A DNA stretch of 64,000 nt from Candidatus Flexifilum affinis (GCA_016713325.1 JADJPJ010000087.1:930001-994000); one strand, 5' to 3'; shown: positions 55,778 through 63,641, numbered from the stretch's first letter. The notes: generated by a model not told the origin, from the letters alone. Numbers and translations are program-made.

Positions 55778-57040
55778 ATGCTGATTAAACTCCGTACGCT
55801 GGCCCTGCGTTACAGCCTTCCGCTCACCGTGGCCATCACGTTGGTCGGTGGAGCGGTCGTCATCGCATTGGCGATCACGCTGGGAAGCGTCCTCCATGAG
55901 CGCAATCCGCTCACCCTGCTGGGTTTAGGGATCACCGCCTCCGCCGCTATCCTCAGTCTGCGCGTGGCGCTGGACATCTTCTTTGATGTGCTGGCCGAGC
56001 AGGCTGGAGTGAACCGCCGTAGGGGCCGGCGCGACACCGCGACGAACCCCAAAGTGGAACAGGCGGAACGGGTGGATGAGCTGGTGCAGCTGAACACGCA
56101 GCTGGAAGCGCTCAACCAGGACCTGAAGCAGACCAAAGACCAGATCGAACGGTTGGATTCGGTGAAGACTGATTTCATCACCATCGCCAGCCATGAGCTG
56201 CGCACACCCCTGGCGCAGATGCGCGGCTATAGCGACATCATCGACGCGCTCAACGAGAGCGGCTCACTGGACAAGGAGCGGCTTGCCGGCCTCGCCTCCA
56301 ACTTGCGCAAAGCGACAGAGCGCATGGAAGAACTGATCGGCGCCATGCTCGATACCAGCCAGCTCGACGTCAACGCCATGGACCTGCGCTACCAGCCCAC
56401 CACCATCGAGACCGTCGTGCGCATGGCCATCGATCCGCTTGCCGATGCTGTGCGTGAGCGCAAGATTTCGCTGCGAGCGGTCGGGTTGAGTGGCCTGCCT
56501 CCGATGCAGGGCGACTTGCAGCGGCTGGTTCAGGCCTTCCGCAATGTGATCGTCAACGCCGTGAAGTTCACGCCGGACGGCGGTCGCATTGAGATCAAGA
56601 GTGAACTGGCCCCTGGCAACGGTCATGGCCCCGACTGCATCCATGTCGTCATTCTGGACACCGGCGTAGGCATCGCGTCGGAGAACCTTGAACTCATCTT
56701 CCACAAGTTCTACCGCGCCTATGATCCATCTCGGCATTCGACCGGTGCATACAAGTTCATGGGGGCCGGTCCGGGATTGGGCCTGACGATTGCGCGCGGC
56801 ATCATCCTCGGGCACGGAGGCAGCATCTGGGCGGAAAGCCCCGGTCACGATATGAACGCCTATCCCGGTTCGCGTTTCCATGTCATGCTGCCCATGACCC
56901 CACCTGAAGACGCCCGGCGCATCCTGCCCTTTGGGGTGGAGGAAGAAAAAAGCGCGGAGGAGGCCGAGACCCCTACCGCGCCGAATGGCGCATCCCAGGC
57001 GGCGCAGCCATCACAGCCGCAGCCCCTGAACGCATCCTGA
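55778..57040 (+). CDS. Membrane sensor histidine kinase
   Basis: A 420-residue kinase. Two membrane segments occupy about 16-37 and 46-72. A coiled coil (VDELVQLNTQLEALNQDLKQT) leads to the HisKA box FITIASHELRTPLAQMRGY, with phospho-His at 139. The ATPase domain has N-box FRNVIVNAVKFTPDGG, G1 LDTGVGIASENL, an F-box FHKFYRAYD and G2 GPGLGLTIARG. The G1 and G2 loops are separated by a small insert (DPSRHSTGAYKFMG). A Pro/Gln-rich tail of about 50 residues ends the protein. No sensor domain outside the membrane is visible. The AlbA_2 protein gene precedes it by 19 bases. Confidence 0.92.
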   Translation: MLIKLRTLALRYSLPLTVAITLVGGAVVIALAITLGSVLHERNPLTLLGLGITASAAILSLRVALDIFFDVLAEQAGVNRRRGRRDTATNPKVEQAERVDELVQLNTQLEALNQDLKQTKDQIERLDSVKTDFITIASHELRTPLAQMRGYSDIIDALNESGSLDKERLAGLASNLRKATERMEELIGAMLDTSQLDVNAMDLRYQPTTIETVVRMAIDPLADAVRERKISLRAVGLSGLPPMQGDLQRLVQAFRNVIVNAVKFTPDGGRIEIKSELAPGNGHGPDCIHVVILDTGVGIASENLELIFHKFYRAYDPSRHSTGAYKFMGAGPGLGLTIARGIILGHGGSIWAESPGHDMNAYPGSRFHVMLPMTPPEDARRILPFGVEEEKSAEEAETPTAPNGASQAAQPSQPQPLNAS

Positions 57041-57054
57041 TCTTTGTGTAGTGC

Positions 57055-57804
57055 CTAGACTCGCTCGCGATCCTTAAGCATGTGGTCACGAGCGGCGTCG
57101 ACGAACGCCTTGAACAGCCGGGTCATCGGTTCGCTGGTCTGGTACAGGTCCTCAGGATGCCACTGAACGCTCACCGCGAATGCTCGATCTGGCGCTTCCA
57201 GGCCCTCGACCACTTCGTCGGCCGGCGACAGGGCGCTGACGATCATCCCCGGCGCAAGCTGGCCCACCGCCTGATGGTGCAGGCTGTTGACCTCGAACCG
57301 ACTGCCGCCCAGAATGCTTGACAGGCGGGTTTCCGGCGCCAGCGTCACCTCATGGCGGATGGTCGAGCGCGGCAGATCATCGGGCGTGTCATGGATGATG
57401 TCGTCGCCAATCTCGCTGGGAATATCCTGAACCAGCGTGCCACCCAGCGCCACATTGACCACCTGATGGCCGCGGCAGATTCCGAACATCGGCACGTCCT
57501 CTGCATAAGCCCAGCGCGCCAGCGCGATTTCCAGCACGTCCCGCTGATCATCGATCTCGTGAGTCATCGGGTGGGGCTCCGCACCGTAGATCGACGGCCG
57601 CACGTCGCCGCCACCGGGCAGCAGCACGCCATCCAGGCGGTCATAGATTTCGCGCAGCATTTCCTCGGGCAGTCCTGACGGCACATACACCGGCAGTCCG
57701 CCGGCATCGGCAATCGACTTCGCGTTCATCGCGTAGGATCGGTGGTAGAGTCGCCCGTTGGGCGACAGGCCGGCCGACATGCTGATTCCAATGAGAGGGC
57801 GCAA
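57055..57804 (-). CDS. Class I glutamine amidotransferase-like hydrolase (peptidase C26)
   Basis: A 249-residue enzyme of the gamma-glutamyl-gamma-aminobutyrate hydrolase group (PuuD-like). It has RPLIGISMSAG at the N-terminus, DGVLLPGGGDVRPSIYG, the nucleophile Cys in VPMFGICRGHQVVNVALGGTL, and the His-Glu pair in SVQWHPEDL. NSLHHQAV carries further conserved histidines. Substrates for this family include gamma-glutamyl-GABA and folyl-polyglutamate; the exact one is not clear. It converges with the histidine kinase gene at 57040. Confidence 0.88.
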   Translation of the reverse strand: MRPLIGISMSAGLSPNGRLYHRSYAMNAKSIADAGGLPVYVPSGLPEEMLREIYDRLDGVLLPGGGDVRPSIYGAEPHPMTHEIDDQRDVLEIALARWAYAEDVPMFGICRGHQVVNVALGGTLVQDIPSEIGDDIIHDTPDDLPRSTIRHEVTLAPETRLSSILGGSRFEVNSLHHQAVGQLAPGMIVSALSPADEVVEGLEAPDRAFAVSVQWHPEDLYQTSEPMTRLFKAFVDAARDHMLKDRERV

Positions 57805-57914
57805 GGGGGTACTCCTGAAGTCAGCTCAACAACCGATCAGGGACCGAGCTATGGCCAGACGCAGCAAAGCGCCCAGCAGCTCAGTCCCCAGGTTCAGCAT
57901 GAGACAAGTTTCGT

Positions 57915-58274
57915 TTATACGGCGGACTTGCGACGGCGTTCCTTCAGGCGGGCGGCCTTGCCACGCAGGTTGCGCATGTAGTAGAGCTGAGCACGGCGAA
58001 CCTTGGCGCGGCGCGGAACCTCGATTTTATCGATACGCGGGCTGTTGAACAAAAAGGTACGCTCCACCCCGATACCATGGGAGGCGATACGACGAACCGT
58101 GAAGGTCCGGTCATTGCCGCCGCCATGGGTCGCGATCACGATCCCCTGGAATACCTGAATACGCTCGCGGTCGCCTTCGACGACGCGAACATGCACCTTG
58201 AGGGTGTCGCCAGGGCCGAACTCTGGATGGTTCGGAACAGGGGTCTTAAGGGCGTCCAGCAGTTCGTGCTGCAT
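57915..58274 (-). CDS. rplS: Ribosomal protein L19
   Basis: A 119-residue 50S protein at the 30S-50S interface. [81 protein letters not shown] and [25 protein letters not shown] are all family signatures. The ATG at 58274 is preceded by GGAG nine bases upstream; the TTG 15 bases earlier lies in the ribosome site itself. It has its own promoter and a terminator-like leader hairpin. Confidence 0.97.
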   Translation of the reverse strand: MQHELLDALKTPVPNHPEFGPGDTLKVHVRVVEGDRERIQVFQGIVIATHGGGNDRTFTVRRIASHGIGVERTFLFNSPRIDKIEVPRRAKVRRAQLYYMRNLRGKAARLKERRRKSAV

Positions 58275-58287
58275 GATCTTGGTCTCC

Positions 58288-58311
58288 AAAAAAATACGCC
58301 ACTCGGCGTAT
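58288..58311 (-). promoter_or_regulatory. Terminator-like leader hairpin before rplS
   Basis: On the minus strand ATACGCC pairs with GGCGTAT around GAGT, followed by a run of seven T. The ribosome site GGAG begins directly after it. Any transcript reaching rplS must pass it, because only 13 bases remain before the start codon, too few for another promoter. It also could end the TIR-macro transcript. Confidence 0.8.
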
Positions 58312-58334
58312 CAAGTTGTCGGAATAGAATCGAT

Positions 58335-58364
58335 ATTCTACACGCAGAAGGTGCTTTCACTCAA
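58335..58364 (-). promoter_or_regulatory. Sigma-70-type promoter for rplS
   Basis: On the minus strand TTGAGT (58364-58359) and TAGAAT (58340-58335) with 18-base spacing. The -35 box overlaps the stop of the TIR-macro gene. The -10 box is one arm of an inverted repeat (TAGAAT-ATCG-ATTCTA, 58325-58340). Confidence 0.65.
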
Positions 58365-59635
58365 GGGTGGTTCACCCGGCGCAGGTGCAGGTCCATCAGG
58401 TTCGCCACCTTGCGGATCTCCCCCTCGCGGAAGGGCATGAGCGTAATCGCCTCCAGGCGGGTAGCGTCGGTGCTGGAAAGATACTGCTTGATGGCGTTGA
58501 TGATCTCCACCGTCGCAATGTCGAGGTCCAGACCTGCGTTGCCGGTGCCCAGGATAGGAAACACGATACTGCGAATCGGCGGACGCCCTTCTTCGCGAGC
58601 CAGCGCATCAAAACGGGCCAGGCAGTTGAGCACGCATTCGCCGATCTTCTCCGCCTGCGACGGATCGAGCTTCTCCTCGCCGCGGACCGGGTGCGCGGGG
58701 ACGGCTGCCACATGGAATACGTACTTAAACCCCTGCTGGACCAGCTTTCCCTGCACATCACCGGCGCTGGTGACGATAACCGTGCCCAAACCGACCGGTG
58801 TGAACTTGCCGTTGTCGAAGATCTCCCGGTACAGCTCTTCCTGCACCAGATCCCGCTGAATCAGATAGGCGTCGTTGACCGAGATACCCTGTGCGCCTTT
58901 CCAACGTACCGATTTGGAGACGGACGCGCGCTCGAAGATGCGCTGCATCTGCATATAGGTGTTTTCCGAGTTCACCAGAACGTCGATCTGGCTGACCTCG
59001 GTGATATCGCCGCCGCCGAGATAGATGGTGGTGGAGTGCGGCTTGATGTCCGTAAGGAAGTAAGCATAGGTCGCCCGCCGCGCCACGGTCGGCTTCGGCG
59101 GTTGCAGCAACAGATTACTGGCGTCCTTGTCTTTCCAGATCTTGCCGGTCAGGCGGTCGACCCAGGCTTTCTGGTCCTGGCGGGTTCGCGTAACCATGGT
59201 CTCGATGGCGCTGACGACATCAGCGAATCGGCTTTCCGGGTTATCGACGCTCGTCAGGGCCTTTTCGTAATGAATGCCGTGCATCTCCAGGGCGTTCATC
59301 ATCTCGGCGGCAGGGTCGCTGCCCGTCTCGGGATCCATGACCAGATCGGTGGTCAGCATCACCACCGGGACAATGCCGACGCGGCAGGCGCGGGCATAAT
59401 CGACTTCCCGCTGTACCCACCGCGACGCGCCATCTTTCGTGACCAGCACCACGAGGGCATCGCTCTCTTCAATGCGCTCGAAGATCTCTTTCGACCAGTG
59501 GCTGCCGCCGTGCAGTTCCCGCTTGTCGAGAAATGGCGCGTGCCCGCGCCTCTGGAGGTGGTCGTAAAGCTCGTTGACGAGCCTTCTTCGGAGCTCATCG
59601 CCGCTGTCTCGGTAGCTGATGAACACCTTGGCCAT
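58361..59635 (-). CDS. TIR domain-macro domain fusion protein
   Basis: A 424-residue soluble protein. The TIR domain spans about 1-145: KVFISYRDSGDELRRRLVNE, PFLDKRELHGGSHWSKEI, ALVVLVTKDGASRWVQREVDYARA. The Glu at 77 follows the conserved Trp at 73, the position of the catalytic Glu of NAD-cleaving TIRs. A linker leads to a macro domain at about 200-410: IYLGGGDITEVSQIDVLVNSEN (GDI and N of the ADP-ribose site), PVGLGTVIVTSAGDV and SIVFPILGTGNAGLDLDIA. It lies 5 bases after the NUDIX gene on the same strand. TIR domains make ADP-ribose or its isomers and macro domains bind or hydrolyse them; a role in defence or NAD signalling is inferred. Confidence 0.85.
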   Translation of the reverse strand: MAKVFISYRDSGDELRRRLVNELYDHLQRRGHAPFLDKRELHGGSHWSKEIFERIEESDALVVLVTKDGASRWVQREVDYARACRVGIVPVVMLTTDLVMDPETGSDPAAEMMNALEMHGIHYEKALTSVDNPESRFADVVSAIETMVTRTRQDQKAWVDRLTGKIWKDKDASNLLLQPPKPTVARRATYAYFLTDIKPHSTTIYLGGGDITEVSQIDVLVNSENTYMQMQRIFERASVSKSVRWKGAQGISVNDAYLIQRDLVQEELYREIFDNGKFTPVGLGTVIVTSAGDVQGKLVQQGFKYVFHVAAVPAHPVRGEEKLDPSQAEKIGECVLNCLARFDALAREEGRPPIRSIVFPILGTGNAGLDLDIATVEIINAIKQYLSSTDATRLEAITLMPFREGEIRKVANLMDLHLRRVNHP

Positions 59636-59640
59636 CTTGT

Positions 59641-60189
59641 TCAGCCTCTTCTAGAATTCTGAAGGAACCCCCAGGCGCGCGTCAGCGCCGCGATACTCTT
59701 GGCGTCACAGATTTCGTCGGTTTCGATCATTCGCATCGCTTCCTCAAAAGGAACGCGCACGACCTCGATCATCTCGTCGTCGTCCGAAGCCAGACGCGAC
59801 GGCGTGAGGTCGGTAGCGAGGAACAGATAGATGTATTCGGTGGTGTAGCCCGGCGCGACATAGATGCCGCCCAGCGGTTGGAGGCTTCCCGGCTTGAAGC
59901 CCGCCTCTTCCTGGAGCTCGCGCACTGCACATTCCTCCGGAGACCGGGTCTCTTCGGGCTCCAGCGTCCCGGCGGGCACCTCCAGCAGCACCCGGCCGGC
60001 GGCTGACCGATACTGGCGCACCATCAGCAGGCAGTCATCGGCGTCGAGCGCTGCGATGGCCACCGCGCCCGGATGAGTGATGATTTCTCGCTTCGCCCGT
60101 TTGCCGTTGGATAGGGTGACGTCCACAACACTCAGGTCGAAGACGCGTCCATGGTAAATCAGCTCGCTGTGTTCGATGTCTTCCTGCAT
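59641..60189 (-). CDS. NUDIX hydrolase, ADP-ribose pyrophosphatase type
   Basis: A 182-residue enzyme expected to split ADP-ribose into AMP and ribose 5-phosphate. IYHGRVFDLSVVDVTLSNGKRAKREII and VRQYRSAAGRVLLEVPAGTLEPEE are typical of ADP-ribose pyrophosphatases. The Nudix box reads G...EE...PEECAVRELQEEAGF, with nine residues rather than seven between the Glu and RE; the catalytic RELQEE is intact. PLGGIYVAPGYTTEYIYLFLA follows. AAAGGA lies before the ATG. It is 5 bases upstream of the TIR-macro gene, so both share a transcript. A housekeeping role is equally possible, as such enzymes are common. Confidence 0.9.
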   Translation of the reverse strand: MQEDIEHSELIYHGRVFDLSVVDVTLSNGKRAKREIITHPGAVAIAALDADDCLLMVRQYRSAAGRVLLEVPAGTLEPEETRSPEECAVRELQEEAGFKPGSLQPLGGIYVAPGYTTEYIYLFLATDLTPSRLASDDDEMIEVVRVPFEEAMRMIETDEICDAKSIAALTRAWGFLQNSRRG

Positions 60190-60210
60190 CGACGGCTATC
60201 CTTTTGCTGA

Positions 60211-60239
60211 AAAACAAGCGCCCGCCACAATGGCGGGCG
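60211..60239 (-). terminator. Intrinsic terminator downstream of the LysM gene
   Basis: CGCCCGCCA and TGGCGGGCG (60219-60239) with loop CAA in between. On the minus strand it is followed by CTTGTTTTTC. It ends the LysM transcript but lies only 30 bases before the NUDIX start, so the NUDIX promoter must be upstream of the hairpin or inside it. Confidence 0.75.
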
Positions 60240-60305
60240 AATTCGTATGATTGGCGTTAAGTCTAGGGCGAACGAACGACATCGGCGCGCCTACGCGTTG
60301 CCGAA

Positions 60306-61256
60306 CTACCCGATGATGAGCGTATCTCCGACGTAAATCAGATTGATGTTGACGATCTGCGGGTTATTCGCCACCAGGGTCGAGATCGGCACACCGTACG
60401 ACAGAGACAGACGGAACAGCGTATCGCCCGGCTGCACCGTATAGCTGAACGGCTGACCCGAGAACGTCGGGAAGTTGCCGGTGTAGGTCGGATAACCGCC
60501 CGTGTAGGTGGGATAGCTGACAGTCGGTCCTGGCGTCCAGGTCGGCGGCGGCACCTGCCCCGTCGAGCCGCAGCCCGGAATGACGATCGTCTGGCCAAGG
60601 TAGATCAGGTTCGGGTTGACGATGCTGTTTGGCGGATAGTAGGCGATATCCAGATAATGAACGCCATAGTTCAGGCCGATGCGGAATAGGTTCTCGCCGA
60701 CACTCTGCACCTGATGGATGCAGTCGTTGCCTGGCAGGATGGGCTGAGAGGTCGGGACCACGACGGGCTGCGTCCAGGTCGGGGTGAAGAACACCGGCGG
60801 CATCGCCGAAGCGGTGAGCGGATACTCTGCCGTCTGCGTCGCTTCGCGGACGAGCGCGGTGGCGGTGAGCAGAAGCGGATCGATCGCCTGCTCCTGGGTG
60901 GGTTCCTGAACCGGCACGCCGCCAATCTGTTCCAGGTATATTGCCGTCGCCGTCTGCCAGATTGGCTCGATATCCTGCGCCAAGGCAACCTCGGTGATGC
61001 CTACCTCAGGGGTGATAGGCGTCTCGGTCACCAGGAATTCGATGGTCGGCGACGGGATGTCGGTCGGCGTATTCTCCGGCGCGGGGGTTTCCGTGTCGGT
61101 GGGCGTCGCGGAGGGAATGGGCGTGAACGTCGGCAGCGCCTGCGCCAGACTGGTGGCCTCAAGCCCCGCGCCGGCGGGCTGGAAGCAGCCTGCCGCGAGC
61201 ACCAGGAATGCTATTCCTGTCGATAACCACCATCTACGCAAGTGTTTTACCGGCAT
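60306..61256 (-). CDS. Lipoprotein with two LysM domains
   Basis: A 316-residue protein. A lipoprotein signal ends in LAAGC with the Cys at about 24. A Thr/Pro linker (TFTPIPSATPTDTETPAPENTPTD) follows. LysM 1 is at about 178-228 (HQVQSVGENLFRIGLNYGVHYLDIAYYPPNSIVNPNLIYLGQTIVIPG), and LysM 2 at the C-terminus (YTVQPGDTLFRLSLSYGVPISTLVANNPQIVNINLIYVGDTLIIG). A Tyr/Gly repeat (YPTYTGGYPTYTGNFPTFSG) sits between them. LysM binds peptidoglycan or chitin-like glycans, so the protein should bridge membrane and wall. No partner enzyme is fused. Confidence 0.88.
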   Translation of the reverse strand: MPVKHLRRWWLSTGIAFLVLAAGCFQPAGAGLEATSLAQALPTFTPIPSATPTDTETPAPENTPTDIPSPTIEFLVTETPITPEVGITEVALAQDIEPIWQTATAIYLEQIGGVPVQEPTQEQAIDPLLLTATALVREATQTAEYPLTASAMPPVFFTPTWTQPVVVPTSQPILPGNDCIHQVQSVGENLFRIGLNYGVHYLDIAYYPPNSIVNPNLIYLGQTIVIPGCGSTGQVPPPTWTPGPTVSYPTYTGGYPTYTGNFPTFSGQPFSYTVQPGDTLFRLSLSYGVPISTLVANNPQIVNINLIYVGDTLIIG

Positions 61257-61353
61257 TACAGACTCCTCCCGCGGGCGCGACGCAGTTCTAGATGGCTATT
61301 ATAGCGAGATTGTCGAGACGCACAAACGCGACCCGCCGCTCACGAGCACATCC

Positions 61354-62460
61354 TCAACCGTCACTGGCGCGGATAGGCAGCCCGACGGTGACTGTCGTCC
61401 CCGCTCCTGGGCTGCTTTCGATCTGGAACTTTCCCTCGTGCAGACCACAGATGCGCTCTGCGATCACCAGGCCCAGGCCCGTCCCCTGCTGCTCCTGAAT
61501 CCGCCGGGAGAACTGCATGTAGGCGCCAACATTGGCGACCTGATCGGGAGTCAGCCCTTGCCCATTGTCCGAAATACGGATGTTGTACAGCCCACCATCC
61601 ACCTTCGTCTCAATTCGCACCAGCGCATCGGATGGAGAGAACTTGAACGCGTTGTCAATCAGCTCGTCCACCAGCTTCTTCAGATAGACCTCGGCGATGC
61701 AGACGCCGAACACCGGCTCCATCGTCAACTGAAGCTGATCCACTCGCTTGTGTCGTCCGGCCATCGCATGCGCGCTGTGGCCGATGATGGTCTCAGGATG
61801 GATGGTCACATCGGCGCGGGCTTCGGCAACACGCCGGGCATCCGTCATCGTCAGTTCCAGATGCGCATAAAGGAGGTAGCTGTCGACCAGGCTGAAGATA
61901 CGCTGACCGGCGTTGTAGATATGGCGCGCCATTTCGCGGACACGCTCCGACGGCATGTCACCGGCGTCGGTGATCAGCAGTTCGGAGAAGCCCAGGACCG
62001 CGTTAAGGGGCGTACGCAATTCATGCGGCAGGGCAACGATGATGTTGCCACGCAGATCTTCCATGCGTTTCTCAGCTTCCTTGTCGCGCACGGCCCTCTT
62101 CTTCAACTGGGCCTTGACCGTCGCCAGAAGCTCGCCCACATGAAAGGGCTTGGTTACGAAATCGTCCGCGCCCAGTTCCATACCCTGGCGCATGTCCAGA
62201 CGGTCGCTGCGCGCCGTGAGGAAAATCAGCGGGATCGTCGCGGTATTGATGTCACCCCGGAGAATCTCCAGCAGGCGCATGCCATCCATGACAGGCATCA
62301 TGATATCGCTGATAATCAGGTCGGGCTGCCGCGTGCGAACAATATCGAGCGCTTCCTGGCCATTTTCTGCACTATCGACCTCAAACCCTTCGAACTGGAG
62401 CATCTCGACGATGTCCTTCCGCAGGGTGTGGGCATCTTCAACTACAAGTATCCGTGTCAT
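61354..62460 (-). CDS. Receiver-histidine kinase hybrid
   Basis: A 368-residue protein. The receiver comes first (about 1-120): ILVVEDAHTLRK, phosphoacceptor Asp at 52 (LIISDIMMPVMDG), and KPFHVGELLATV. The kinase follows: HisKA box IIVALPHELRTPLN with His at 146, N-box LVDELIDNAFKFSP, G1 ISDNGQGLTPD and G2 GTGLGLVIAER. No membrane segment is present. The usual fusion order is kinase then receiver; here the receiver leads, as in kinases controlled by an upstream phosphodonor. It lies downstream of uppP on the same strand with an 85-base gap. Confidence 0.92.
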   Translation of the reverse strand: MTRILVVEDAHTLRKDIVEMLQFEGFEVDSAENGQEALDIVRTRQPDLIISDIMMPVMDGMRLLEILRGDINTATIPLIFLTARSDRLDMRQGMELGADDFVTKPFHVGELLATVKAQLKKRAVRDKEAEKRMEDLRGNIIVALPHELRTPLNAVLGFSELLITDAGDMPSERVREMARHIYNAGQRIFSLVDSYLLYAHLELTMTDARRVAEARADVTIHPETIIGHSAHAMAGRHKRVDQLQLTMEPVFGVCIAEVYLKKLVDELIDNAFKFSPSDALVRIETKVDGGLYNIRISDNGQGLTPDQVANVGAYMQFSRRIQEQQGTGLGLVIAERICGLHEGKFQIESSPGAGTTVTVGLPIRASDG

Positions 62461-62545
62461 GGCGCCTAGTACGCTTTCCTACTGCCCCACAGAGGATTGA
62501 AGACCTTCATTACAGAATTATGCCGCCGCTTCTGAATCCTTGCAA

Positions 62546-63361
62546 TTAAAGAACGCCGATGGCGACGAGAATCAGAATGATGAGTCCCGCGCCGATTCGA
62601 TACCATCCGAAGGGTGTGAAGCGGTTGCGCGCCACGAACTTCAGCAGCCATCCAATCGAGAGCCAGGCCATTACGCCCGACACGACCGCGCCAAGCAGGA
62701 AGTATCCCCAGTTGGCGTCGCCAATCTCGTCGAGGCTGAGCAGAAAATCAACCAGCGTCGCGCCGCCGAGCGTGGGAATCGCCAGGAAGAAGGAGAAACG
62801 GATAGCCGCTTCGCGGGACAGACCGATCCACATGCCACCGAGGATCGATGCGGCTGCCCGCGACACACCGGGGATCAGTGACGCCACCTGGAAAACGCCG
62901 ATCAGCAGGGCCTGTCGCGGCGTCACCTGCATCATGTCATCCTGGGCCGGGCGGCTGGCTAGCGCACTGCGCTCGAACAGGATGAACACGATGCCGCCCA
63001 GGATCAGCGTCGTCGCCACCACGACGGGCGTGAAGAGCACCTCCTTGATGAAGCCGCGCAGCAGAATACCGACAAGGCCGGCCGGGATGACCGCCAGAAC
63101 GATGCCGAACCAGAAGCGCCTCACCGTCGAGCTGGAAGGAAATGCGCGCGCCTGGGCGATCAGGTCGCGCAGGTAGTACAACGCCACCGCCACAACCGCG
63201 CCGAACTGTATGAAGAGCACAAACGTATCTTCAGCCGCTTCGCTGAATCCCGGTCGGAGAAGTGAGGCAGCGACAATCAGGTGCCCGGTGGACGATATCG
63301 GCAGAAACTCGGTCAGACCTTCGACGATGCCGAGCAGGATAATCTTGATGATTTCGATCAC
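62546..63361 (-). CDS. uppP: Undecaprenyl-diphosphatase
   Basis: A 271-residue integral membrane phosphatase that recycles the undecaprenyl carrier of wall synthesis; some members give bacitracin resistance. GIVEGLTEFLPISSTGHLIV has the (E/Q)xxxE and PISSTGH active site. SLIPGVSRAAASILGGMWIG is the PGxSRSxxT-like motif, with Ala in place of Ser after Arg. Eight transmembrane segments are visible. The start is a GTG at 63361 after AGAGG, which fits family length; longer frames would add a low-complexity leader. Confidence 0.93.
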   Translation of the reverse strand: MIEIIKIILLGIVEGLTEFLPISSTGHLIVAASLLRPGFSEAAEDTFVLFIQFGAVVAVALYYLRDLIAQARAFPSSSTVRRFWFGIVLAVIPAGLVGILLRGFIKEVLFTPVVVATTLILGGIVFILFERSALASRPAQDDMMQVTPRQALLIGVFQVASLIPGVSRAAASILGGMWIGLSREAAIRFSFFLAIPTLGGATLVDFLLSLDEIGDANWGYFLLGAVVSGVMAWLSIGWLLKFVARNRFTPFGWYRIGAGLIILILVAIGVL

Positions 63362-63431
63362 ATTGCCCTCTGGATCGGCTGGTGACGCGGCCCATGCGCG
63401 GCGCCCCGCACGCCTGAACAAGGATTGGTCT

Positions 63432-63451
63432 CCTGGCTGCTGACAGCCAGG
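63432..63451 (-). promoter_or_regulatory. Leader stem-loop upstream of uppP
   Basis: CCTGGCTG and CAGCCAGG arms of 8 bases with a 4-base loop, lying in the leader between the promoter (63469-63497) and the GTG at 63361. AGGAGACC follows the stem on the minus strand. No T-run, so it is not a terminator; no known riboswitch was recognised. Confidence 0.45.
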
Positions 63452-63468
63452 CGCAATACCCGACAGCA

Positions 63469-63497
63469 AGCTTAATTCACGGCAAAGGCTGTGTCAA
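63469..63497 (-). promoter_or_regulatory. Sigma-70-type promoter for uppP
   Basis: On the minus strand a perfect TTGACA (63497-63492) is followed, after 17 bases, by TAAGCT (63474-63469). It predicts a leader of about 95-100 bases before the uppP start. Confidence 0.6.
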
Positions 63498-63552
63498 ACC
63501 GGAGCCACCGGCCGATCAGCGACCATTGAATTCCGACGACAAGCAGGCAAAC

Positions 63553-63574
63553 AAAAAGGCGGTTTCTGACCGCC
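63553..63574 (-). terminator. Intrinsic terminator of the small unknown gene
   Basis: GGCGGT and ACCGCC with loop TTCTG, followed on the minus strand by TTTTT. It lies about 70 bases after the stop at 63642. Confidence 0.75.
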
Positions 63575-63641
63575 CCGACCCGCTCACAGTGGTAGGCTCA
63601 GCGACGGACCACTCGATCGCTGAAGCGCAATGCTGAGAAGC

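Noticed and set aside
58361..60189. Canonical Thoeris system
   Set aside because: Only one TIR-macro chain is present, without separate ThsA with SIR2 or membrane helices; the NUDIX gene is not part of a described Thoeris operon. It is listed as a possible related module only.
59641..60189. Frameshift or insertion error in the Nudix box
   Set aside because: The box has two extra residues, but the frame is intact on both sides and other motifs fit, so I treat it as a family variant.
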